Positions 53,113-60,018 of a DNA stretch of 64,000 nt are shown in pieces. The translations under genes and the position numbers were made by a program. Below the pieces are notes generated by a model that worked only from the letters and a program-made list of their open reading frames with translations, did no database searches and was not told the DNA's origin. The DNA is from Bacillota bacterium (GTDB taxonomy: Bacteria; Bacillota; Bacilli; Paenibacillales; NBRC-103111), in contig JAEWIS010000014.1 of NCBI GenBank assembly GCA_023386955.1, positions 62,001 through 126,000 on the forward strand. The letters run 5' to 3'. Position 1 is the first letter of the stretch. Every line of letters begins with the position of its first letter.

Positions 53113-54561
53113 TCACCTGATTGTCAACTCCAGCCATGTGCAGTCATCCTGCAGGATGGAGTCCTGTGTCGAGCGCTTCAGCGCTTCATATTCCCAATAC
53201 GCAGTCTCCCCGCCTTCAAGCAGCTCCAAACCGTCCGTGTAAAAACAAAACCGGTCACCGGAGGAAAAGGGAATCTGTACAGAATCAAATCTGCTGTTCT
53301 CAAACATTCCGACGGGGGCACCCTTCACCTGCAGCCTGGTCCATTGCCCGTCCGCCCTGCAGTGGTCAAATTCGTTGATGCCCGCCGCCGCTGCAGTCAG
53401 CAGCCCTTCTTCAAAGTCAAGCAGGAAGCAGCAGACCGCTATATAGTCCTCGTCCAGATGCCGGACAATTTTGAGATTCAAATCCCGCAGGACCTCCTGG
53501 GGATGGGCATGCTCCTGCACGCTGTCGAAGAATAGCAGGCGCATGGCGGAGATATTCAACGCCGCCGTTAACCCCTTGCCGGTTACATCGCCGATGATGC
53601 CAATGACCTTGTCCGAACTGATCCGGTGAAAAAAATAAAAATCGCCGCTTAGGGTTCCGGCAGGGACATAGAGCTTCTGGAAGCCCGCCCGTTCCGGCAG
53701 GGGGAAATCCGCAGCCAGCCGGCGCTCCTGGAGCTGCACCGCACGCTTAATTTCCTTCTTGCTGTCGGTCACATCCCGCAGCAGCAGCTGGGTAGCGCTG
53801 ACTCCGGCGAAGCTTACGGGAGCGCAGACAATGTCCAGATCGGCAGCCCGCCCGTCGTTCAGCACCGCCTTGATCTCCACCCGCATATTCTCTGTGGACT
53901 GGTCCAGATAGTTCAGAACTTTATTTTCCTTGCTTTTGAGAAACCCCCGATGAAAGAAGCTCTGCAGGCTGCAGCCTACCATCTGCTCCCGGTCCAGGCC
54001 AAACAGCACCTCCGATTGTTTATTGGCGAACAGCACCATGTCCTCCCGGAAGACAATAATCGCATCGGGACACAGCTCCACCAGATTCCGGTACCGCTCC
54101 TCGCTTTCCTTCAGAAGAAGGTCCGCCCGGACCCGTTCGGTGACGTCATGGACAACGGAATAGATGCAGTTGACTCCAAGCATGGTGATCATGCCGGTAT
54201 GTATCTCCACGTACATGGTGGCGCCGTCGGCTCTTTTGTGACGGTCCATCAGGATCTGGTTAAGCTCCGTCCCTTCCTTCACTCTGTCCACGAAGGTTTT
54301 GTCCAGCGGGATACCCGCCATCCGGGCTATACCGTCCTGGTCCTTAGCCTTCAAATCCTCAATGCTCAACGCCCGCAGCTCCGCCAGTCGGTACCCGTAG
54401 AAGTCCAAAGCGGCTTTGTTGGCGTCCACTATATTCCCGTTATCGGGGTCGACCAGAAGCGTAACCAGATGGTTATTGTCGTAGATGCAGCCGTAATGCT
54501 CCATACAGGTTTGGGCTGAGGGATTGTTTTGCAGATTCTTGCATGAATGGTGGTTATTCAT
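53113..54561 (-). CDS. PAS-PAS-PP2C serine phosphatase, RsbU/RsbP type
   Basis: A 482-residue protein. Two PAS domains (about residues 30-140, VDPDNGNIVDANKAALDFYG; about 155-275, CPDAIIVFREDMVLFANKQS) are followed by a SpoIIE/PP2C domain (about 290-482) with SGDFYFFHRISSDKVIGIIG, GDVTGKGLTAAL and FYTDGLELLEGG, metal-binding aspartates included. It would dephosphorylate the STAS protein in response to a PAS-sensed signal. First gene of the operon. The start is uncertain: ATG 54561 or an in-frame GTG at 54573 with AGGG close by. Confidence 0.88.
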   Translation of the reverse strand: MNNHHSCKNLQNNPSAQTCMEHYGCIYDNNHLVTLLVDPDNGNIVDANKAALDFYGYRLAELRALSIEDLKAKDQDGIARMAGIPLDKTFVDRVKEGTELNQILMDRHKRADGATMYVEIHTGMITMLGVNCIYSVVHDVTERVRADLLLKESEERYRNLVELCPDAIIVFREDMVLFANKQSEVLFGLDREQMVGCSLQSFFHRGFLKSKENKVLNYLDQSTENMRVEIKAVLNDGRAADLDIVCAPVSFAGVSATQLLLRDVTDSKKEIKRAVQLQERRLAADFPLPERAGFQKLYVPAGTLSGDFYFFHRISSDKVIGIIGDVTGKGLTAALNISAMRLLFFDSVQEHAHPQEVLRDLNLKIVRHLDEDYIAVCCFLLDFEEGLLTAAAAGINEFDHCRADGQWTRLQVKGAPVGMFENSRFDSVQIPFSSGDRFCFYTDGLELLEGGETAYWEYEALKRSTQDSILQDDCTWLELTIR

Positions 54562-54695
54562 CGGGGGCCACACTTTCCCTGAATAGGTTATTTTAATCAG
54601 TATAACATATTTTTTATTTCATATGTCGTCCTAAATCGACAACCGATGACAGTGCTTTTTACTGGAAATAGTTCAAACAGCGGTCTACGGACAGC

Positions 54696-54722
54696 AAAAA
54701 ACCGGCATTCGCATGCCGGTTT
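54696..54722 (-). terminator. Terminator of the dehydrogenase/isomerase operon
   Basis: A perfect stem ACCGGCAT/ATGCCGGT with loop TCGC is followed by six T on the minus strand. It lies 10 bp beyond the stop at 54732. Confidence 0.92.
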
Positions 54723-54731
54723 GTCCCGCGT

Positions 54732-55751
54732 TTAATAGGTATGGACGAACTCTCTGAAGCGGCTTCTGGAGGAGGCGTAAATGGCGTCCAGAAGTCCCAT
54801 GGAGGCTGCCGCATCGCTTAATTCCGTATACTCCTTAACGCCTGTTTGTCTGCTCCTGTAGTACAATGCCACCAGCTTGGCATGGCCTTTGCCCCAGTAG
54901 GATTTGCCCAGCTCGGCCGCCGTATCGCTGGCCAGCACCTCCTCGGTGCCATCCCGGATCAAGAGCAGGCGGTTATCCGTGTAGCGCAGAAGCCCCTTCT
55001 CCATATGCATCTCCACAAAAAACGGGCTGTTGCCGGAATAACCGTTGGTGGCATAGAAGAAGCCCTTCTTCCCATCCTTGTAATACAGAGTGGCCTCAGC
55101 CGTATCCTCCACCTCAATCACATCCTGAAGCACCCGGGTATCGGTGGTTCCTTTGACCGATTCCACCTGGCCGCCCAGATGATAGAGCATATCCAGCATA
55201 TGCACTGCCTGGTTGATCAGGAGCCCGCCGCCTTCGGTGGCCCACTTGCCGCGCCATTCCTCGGAGCGGTAATATTCCGGTGTCCGGTGCCAGGTGAGAA
55301 TGCAGCGCAGACCCAGCATCCGGCCAAGCTCTCCTTTATCAATCCACTCCTTGGCCTTCTCCACGGAAGGGTTGAAGCGGTTCTGGAGGATGACACAGCA
55401 GGTGACACCTGCCTTCTCCACCGCACGGACGATGCCTACAGCTTCCGCTGCATTCAGGGCCACCGGCTTTTCCAGGACGATGTGTTTGCCCGCCTCCGCG
55501 GCCCGGATGGCCATGGGCGCATGGAGATAATGGGGAAGGCAGATATGGACGGTGTCCACTTCGGGGTCTGCCAATACCTCATCCGCACTTGTAAAGCTCT
55601 TGCAGCCATATTGCCCTGCCAAAGCGGCACTCCGCTCCGGCACGATATCGCAGACGCCGTAGAGCCTGGCATCCGGCGCCTCCGCTATAGCTGCGGCATG
55701 CACCGGTCCGATGGCTCCGCAGCCAAGAATGACGGCATTCTTCGCATCCAT
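54732..55751 (-). CDS. Gfo/Idh/MocA-family dehydrogenase (last gene of operon)
   Basis: A 339-residue NAD(P)-dependent oxidoreductase. The Rossmann start is AVILGCGAIGPVHAAAIAEA, then the conserved VLEKPVALNAAEAV and the C-terminal alpha/beta domain with WATEGGGLLINQAVHMLDM. Members oxidise or epimerise sugars and inositols. Its start is separated by 1 bp from the stop of the isomerase gene. It is distinct in sequence from the related dehydrogenase at 56535. Confidence 0.92.
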   Translation of the reverse strand: MDAKNAVILGCGAIGPVHAAAIAEAPDARLYGVCDIVPERSAALAGQYGCKSFTSADEVLADPEVDTVHICLPHYLHAPMAIRAAEAGKHIVLEKPVALNAAEAVGIVRAVEKAGVTCCVILQNRFNPSVEKAKEWIDKGELGRMLGLRCILTWHRTPEYYRSEEWRGKWATEGGGLLINQAVHMLDMLYHLGGQVESVKGTTDTRVLQDVIEVEDTAEATLYYKDGKKGFFYATNGYSGNSPFFVEMHMEKGLLRYTDNRLLLIRDGTEEVLASDTAAELGKSYWGKGHAKLVALYYRSRQTGVKEYTELSDAAASMGLLDAIYASSRSRFREFVHTY

Positions 55752-55752
55752 G

Positions 55753-56517
55753 TTATGCGAAACCTTCCTTCTTCAGGTTGTTGTAGCTGATGGTCAGGCT
55801 GTCGAAGGCTTCGGTAGGACCGGCATCCCGTTCGATGAGGTACCACTTGACCTTGGCTTCCTCAGAGGCCTTGAAGATTTCCGGCCAGCTCAGGTTGCCC
55901 TCCATCACCTCGGACATAATCTGCTTGTCGTCGATAATCGCCAGATCCTTAAAGTGGATGGCATCCACCCGTCCGGCCAGCTTGCGGATCCATTGCACCG
56001 GATCTACGCCGCCGTATTGCAGCCAATAGGTATCCAGGGTGAACATGAAGGTTTCCGGATTGGTTTCCTCCACAAGAACATCCATACCAAATTTGCCGTT
56101 AAACTTTTGGAATTCAAAATGATGGTTATGGTAGCTGAACTTCAAGCCGTTTTTACCCAATTCATCGGCAATGGCGGAGAATTTCCGCGCGAAGGCGGGA
56201 TACCCCTCCGCGCTGCGGAATTCGGTGGGCAGGCCGCCCAATCCGGCGATGCCGCAGCCCAAGGTATGGTGATCCTTAATCAGGGTGTCCAGCTCATCCA
56301 CGAATTTGGAATAAGGCGTATGGGTAATCACAATCTTCAGGCCGTGGGAATCAGCGATGGCCTTCAGCTCCTCCGCCGGCAAGGCAACCTTGATGCCCGA
56401 GGCCTGGATGGTGGTGTAGCCGATCTCGCGGACTTTCTTCAGCGTCGCATCCAATTCCTCTGCGGTATTGGTGTAATCGCGCAGGGTGTACATTTGGGCG
56501 CCCAAAATTTTGGTCAT
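55753..56517 (-). CDS. Sugar phosphate isomerase/epimerase (xylose isomerase-like TIM barrel)
   Basis: A 254-residue TIM-barrel protein of the AP-endonuclease-2/IolE-like family: LGAQMYTLRDYTNTAEELD at the start, metal-site segments KFSYHNHHFEFQ, MFTLDTYWLQYGGVDP, AIHFKDLAI and WYLIERDAG. It likely isomerises a keto-sugar intermediate produced by the flanking dehydrogenases. SD AAAGGAG precedes the ATG. Middle gene of a three-gene operon. Confidence 0.92.
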   Translation of the reverse strand: MTKILGAQMYTLRDYTNTAEELDATLKKVREIGYTTIQASGIKVALPAEELKAIADSHGLKIVITHTPYSKFVDELDTLIKDHHTLGCGIAGLGGLPTEFRSAEGYPAFARKFSAIADELGKNGLKFSYHNHHFEFQKFNGKFGMDVLVEETNPETFMFTLDTYWLQYGGVDPVQWIRKLAGRVDAIHFKDLAIIDDKQIMSEVMEGNLSWPEIFKASEEAKVKWYLIERDAGPTEAFDSLTISYNNLKKEGFA

Positions 56518-56534
56518 GGGGATCGTCTCCTTTA

Positions 56535-57701
56535 TTAGTGGGTTCCGGCTACATCGGCCACGTTCTGAACAACATCGGGCTTGACGTATGTGGAGGTTTT
56601 GATTTTGTCCTGAAGCAGGTTATAGAACCCGTCATGGTCAAAATTCTCCAGATCCGCCCAGCTGTCAGTCCAGGCCGAATAATGGATGCCGTTGGAGATG
56701 AGCAGGCCGAGAACTCCTTCTTCCCCGGGGGCCAGCAGCTTCTCACCCTTCAGGATGGCGTTGGTGAAGTTCTTCATGATGCCCACATGCTGCTCCCCGC
56801 CGTTGGTATCCGCAGGAACCTCGCACTTCCAGGCCTCGGGGCGGCCGAAGGGAGCGGTGTTAGTCTTGTTAAATTCCCGTTCCGACACACGATTGCGGTG
56901 GAAGGTAATCACATTCTTCTCTACGACAATCTTGCCCATGTCGCCGGAGATTTCCAGGCGGTTGGTGCCCGGAGACTCCGCGGTAGAGGTAATATATACG
57001 CCGCTGGCGCCGTTTTCGAATTCCATGTAGGCGGTGACATCGTCCTCCACCTCAATATTGTAAAACTTGCCGAAGCCGCAGAAGGAACGCACCCGTTTGG
57101 GCATGCCGAGAATCCACTGGAACAGGTCCAGGTTATGCGGGTTCTGGTTAATCAGGGTGCCGCCGCCTTCCCCCTCCCAAGTGGAGCGCCAGGTGCCGGA
57201 ATCGTGGTAGCATTGGGGACGGTACCAGTCGGTGATGATCCAGACGGCGCGTTTGATGCCACCCAGTTCCCCGCTTTTCACCAGGTCCCGGACCTTCTGG
57301 TACACGGGGTTGGTGCGCTGGTTGTACATGATGCAGAACAGCTTGTCGGACTTTTGGGCAGCTTCGTTCATTTCCAGAACCTGCTTGGTATGCACACCCG
57401 CCGGCTTCTCCACCAGCACATGCAGCCCATGCTCGAAACCTTGGATAGCGAGAACCGGATGGTCGTAATGGGGCACCGCGATAAGCACCGCGTCGATCAG
57501 GCCGCTTTTGTACATGGACAGGGCGTCCTCGAATACAGGGACCTCCGGCAGCGTGTTCCGCGCCCATTCCCTTCTTTCCTCACTGATGTCGCATACGGCG
57601 CCGAGAACAAGATTGGGCACCCGCTTCTCCAAATGAATATGCTTGGTATGGGATGAGCCCATGTTGCCCAGGCCGATTACACCAATTCTGACTTTATCCA
57701 T
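56535..57701 (-). CDS. Gfo/Idh/MocA-family dehydrogenase (first gene of operon)
   Basis: A 388-residue oxidoreductase with Rossmann start VRIGVIGLGNMGSSHTKHIH, the motif VLVEKPAGVHTKQVLEM and the Trp/Tyr-rich substrate loop TDWYRPQCYHDSGTWRSTWE, followed by GGGTLINQNPHNLDLFQW. The end has THYVKP-like residues of this subgroup. ATG 57701 has SD AAGGAGG 12 bp upstream. Divergent from an AraC regulator, which probably controls the operon. Pathway likely sugar or inositol catabolism. Confidence 0.93.
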   Translation of the reverse strand: MDKVRIGVIGLGNMGSSHTKHIHLEKRVPNLVLGAVCDISEERREWARNTLPEVPVFEDALSMYKSGLIDAVLIAVPHYDHPVLAIQGFEHGLHVLVEKPAGVHTKQVLEMNEAAQKSDKLFCIMYNQRTNPVYQKVRDLVKSGELGGIKRAVWIITDWYRPQCYHDSGTWRSTWEGEGGGTLINQNPHNLDLFQWILGMPKRVRSFCGFGKFYNIEVEDDVTAYMEFENGASGVYITSTAESPGTNRLEISGDMGKIVVEKNVITFHRNRVSEREFNKTNTAPFGRPEAWKCEVPADTNGGEQHVGIMKNFTNAILKGEKLLAPGEEGVLGLLISNGIHYSAWTDSWADLENFDHDGFYNLLQDKIKTSTYVKPDVVQNVADVAGTH

Positions 57702-57837
57702 AAGCTGACGCTTCCTCCTTGGGATTAAAACGGTTTCAATTTTCCCTTTCACTGTACCATTTATGGGTTCCGCGATCTATACAATCCTTGTTTGATACTA
57801 TGCAAATCTTGCGGTAATATGGGGAGGGGTGAAACAT

Positions 57838-58692
57838 GTGAAAACAGAACACGGCAGAATCCGGTACGGGGCCGCAGACGGCTCCTTTTCGTTCCATCAT
57901 ACCCGTGACGAATCGCCCAATCCGGAGCATTTTAAGCTGCATTATGAAGTGGGCTATGAAATTTTCCTGTTCCTGGAGGGGAACGGAACCTATATTATTG
58001 AGGGCAACCGGTATGAATTGTCCCCCAATTCTCTTCTGATTATGAACTCCAATGAGCTTCACGTCTTGTCCATTTCGCCGGATCACCCGTATGAGCGCAT
58101 TGTGCTGACGCTGAAGAAGGATTTTCTGCCTCCCTTTTTGTCCCACGGGGTGGACTTCCTGCGTTCTATTAAATACCGGAAGCTGGGGCACGGCAATCTG
58201 ATCCAGGGCGAGCTGGTGGTGAATAACGGTCTGCTGGACTATTATCATAAGCTGCGGCGCTTGCTTGCCCGTCCCGGCCCTGAAGAGGAGTTTATGGCAA
58301 AATGTGTCATTGTGGAGCTCCTGGCCGCCATCAACAGCATCAAGGAAAAGGAGCTGCTGGATGCCCAGCTGCATAAGCCGGCCATGACCAAGGTAAGCGA
58401 GCTGCTGGAGTACATCAACGGGAATCTGAATGAAGCGCTAACCCTGGACGCCCTGGCAGAGCGGTTTTTCCTGACCAAGTATCATCTGTGCCATATTTTC
58501 AAGGAAGCCACCGGTTATTCCATTAACCAATATATCTCGTACAAGCGGATTCATATGGCGGATGCGCTGATGCTGGAGGGCCACACCCCTACCCAGGCCT
58601 GCTTTATGTCCGGGTTCAACAGCTACTCCAATTTCTATAAATCCTACCGCAAGCTCACCGGACGTTCGCCCCGGCATACCAAGGAGGAATGA
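57838..58692 (+). CDS. AraC-family regulator of the dehydrogenase operon
   Basis: A 284-residue regulator with an N-terminal cupin domain (HYEVGYEIFLFLEGNGTYII, EGNRYELSPNSLLIMNSNEL) and C-terminal AraC HTHs (LTLDALAERFFLTKYHLCHI and TPTQACFMSGFNSYSNFYKS, ending GRSPRHTKEE). It is divergent from the Gfo/Idh operon, 136 bp apart. The GTG at 57838 has [11 protein letters not shown] at good spacing; another GTG at 57829 is too close to the SD, and the ATG at 57836 is out of frame and followed by a stop. Confidence 0.9.
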   Translation: MKTEHGRIRYGAADGSFSFHHTRDESPNPEHFKLHYEVGYEIFLFLEGNGTYIIEGNRYELSPNSLLIMNSNELHVLSISPDHPYERIVLTLKKDFLPPFLSHGVDFLRSIKYRKLGHGNLIQGELVVNNGLLDYYHKLRRLLARPGPEEEFMAKCVIVELLAAINSIKEKELLDAQLHKPAMTKVSELLEYINGNLNEALTLDALAERFFLTKYHLCHIFKEATGYSINQYISYKRIHMADALMLEGHTPTQACFMSGFNSYSNFYKSYRKLTGRSPRHTKEE

Positions 58693-58715
58693 TTTTTTTA
58701 GTAAGCATGCCAAAA

Positions 58716-58739
58716 AGCTCTTGAACTCTATCAAGAGCT
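58716..58739. promoter_or_regulatory. Perfect 9-bp inverted repeat after the AraC gene
   Basis: AGCTCTTGA and TCAAGAGCT are separated by six bases. The A-run on its left makes it a possible minus-strand terminator; it also lies about 50 bp upstream of the Met-rich gene and could act as an operator. Confidence 0.5.
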
Positions 58740-58790
58740 ATAGTAGTTTTATAGATGTAAGCCCATTTCCATTTGAAGGGAGGCGACGGC

Positions 58791-59006
58791 ATGGAGAAGA
58801 TGATGAACATGATGATGTGTATGTGTATGGACGACATGATGTGCAAGATGCGTTCCATGAAGATGATGATGGAAGAAATGAAGGGTATGGACATGAAGGA
58901 CTGCGGAATGGACATGGATATGATGATGGCCAAAATGCAGGAATGCGACGAAATGACCACCATGATGATGGACATGATGCGCGACATGAAGAAGGTTTCC
59001 ATGTAA
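58791..59006 (+). CDS. Extremely methionine-rich small protein (32 Met in 71 residues)
   Basis: A 71-residue protein, MEKMMNMMMCMCMDDMMCKM at the start and ending MRDMKKVSM, with 32 Met, 5 Cys (10, 12, 18, 38, 52) and many Asp, Glu and Lys. There is no signal peptide or TM helix. The ATG at 58791 follows the strong SD GAAGGGAGG, so translation is credible, and the codon pattern is continuous to a stop. Met/Cys clusters are known to bind Cu(I)/Ag(I) or to act as sacrificial antioxidants; the role here is inference. I recognise no named family. It could be a spore or metal-storage protein. Confidence 0.8.
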   Translation: MEKMMNMMMCMCMDDMMCKMRSMKMMMEEMKGMDMKDCGMDMDMMMAKMQECDEMTTMMMDMMRDMKKVSM

Positions 59007-59065
59007 TTGGCTTCAGGTTTGCGGGAATCTGACCATTCCGGCAAACAGTACGACTATTGTCGGGC

Positions 59066-59205
59066 AAGCGGACAGCCGCGGTACCCGACAGGTTGATAAG
59101 GCCCAGCAGACCGCTGCACGGCCATTCATATTTTCCCGGTTAGCGGACAGCCGCATTCCCGGGGACCCATTGGAACGTTTCGGTTAAGCAGACAGCTGCA
59201 GACCG
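59066..59205. repeat. Intergenic repeat array H (about 4 degenerate units)
   Basis: AGCGGACAGCCGCGGTACCC (near 59067), AGCAGACCGCTGCACGG (59105), TTAGCGGACAGCCGCATTCC (59140) and TTAAGCAGACAGCTGCAGAC (59184) share AGCGGACAGCNGC, all in the same orientation. They lie between the Met-rich gene and the MITE. Confidence 0.6.
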
Positions 59206-59235
59206 GCGTTTTTTTATTTGGGGCGGATTTATCCC

Positions 59236-59398
59236 AGGGTGTGTTTGAAAACTCCGAGGGGAGCAAATTTTAGCGAATTTTCGTTCATGGCAAGGCAGTT
59301 ACACGCAGGCGTACCGGGGGTACGTCAAGGGGAAGTAACGAAGTCAGGGACGAAAAGGCGTGAAAAGGTGCCCTCAAGCGAGTTTTCAAACACACCCT
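59236..59398. mobile_element. 163-bp MITE-like element with perfect 19-bp terminal inverted repeats
   Basis: AGGGTGTGTTTGAAAACTC (59236-59254) and GAGTTTTCAAACACACCCT (59380-59398) are perfect complements enclosing 125 bp without a reading frame. The interior contains a short GTACC/GGTAC hairpin and imperfectly self-complementary flanks, so the transcript could fold into one long hairpin. This is the structure of a non-autonomous IS derivative. No target duplication is clear. The right end overlaps the 3' end of the gene at 59386. Confidence 0.85.
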
Positions 59399-59721
59399 AG
59401 CTGCCGGAGCCGGATGCCAATCCGCGTACGCTGCCGCTTCAGCTCCAGCGCCTCTTCACGCAGCGCCTGCTCCGTGCCGTAGTGGCCGATGGAGCGGATT
59501 TCCCGGTACAAGGCTAGCATTCTACCGTTGATCTCATCGAACCGGCGCCACAGCTCCCCACGAGTCCGGAGCTCTGTTTCCTGCCGGACCAGCCGTTCCC
59601 CGTCCATAAGCTTCGCAAGAACCTCCCTCTGCCATGCCATATCCCCCAGACTGACTGCCAAATTGTACAAATCCAGCTGATCGTTCACCCATGTTTCGGC
59701 AATTGCCTGTGCAGATATCAT
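59386..59721 (-). CDS. Helical protein of unknown function; stop codon lies in the MITE
   Basis: A 111-residue, highly charged, mostly helical protein (ISAQAIAETWVNDQLDLYNL; ELWRRFDEINGRMLALYREI; ELKRQRTRIGIRLRQL). The last codons, Gly-Cys-Val-stop, are read from the terminal repeat of the adjacent MITE, so the native C-terminus has probably been replaced. ATG 59721 has SD GCGGAG; a TTG three codons upstream is less likely. A promoter with an overlapping palindrome precedes it. Family not recognised. Confidence 0.7.
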   Translation of the reverse strand: MISAQAIAETWVNDQLDLYNLAVSLGDMAWQREVLAKLMDGERLVRQETELRTRGELWRRFDEINGRMLALYREIRSIGHYGTEQALREEALELKRQRTRIGIRLRQLGCV

Positions 59722-59759
59722 GACCAACAACTCCGCTCTTTTCCGATTTCAAGCTTTAT

Positions 59760-59794
59760 ACCTAGTATTATACTAGGTTTTTAAGGTTTTGCAA
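59760..59794 (-). promoter_or_regulatory. Promoter overlapped by a 19-bp palindrome
   Basis: On the minus strand TTGCAA (59794-59789) and TATAAT (59772-59767) are 16 bp apart. The -10 lies inside the palindrome ACCTAGTATTATACTAGGT (59760-59778, single central base), so a repressor bound there would block transcription of the 59386-59721 gene. Confidence 0.6.
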
Positions 59795-59894
59795 CAATAA
59801 TTCCACACTGAGCGTTGGGTCCTGCGCCGGGGTTGTGTGAAGCTTGCTGTGGAATAAGGGGGGCTGTTCCGGAAGCTACCCTTATATGAGGAAA

Positions 59895-59982
59895 AAGGAT
59901 GGAATAGCGGAAAAATGCTTCCGTTATTCCATCCTTATGGTGAGTTAGCGGTGGAATAGCGGACATCATGTTCCGCTATCCT
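59895..59982. repeat. Intergenic repeat array I (2 palindromic units)
   Basis: AAGGATGGAATAGCGGAA pairs with TTCCGTTATTCCATCCTT across 59895-59936, and GGAATAGCGGAC with TTCCGCTATCC across 59953-59981. Each unit is itself a palindrome of the family form. They lie just beyond the 3' end of the GH52 gene, where the first hairpin could also stop transcription. Confidence 0.75.
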
Positions 59983-60018
59983 GCTAACCCAACTCCAACA
60001 CCGGCCGGGCAGGCTGTG

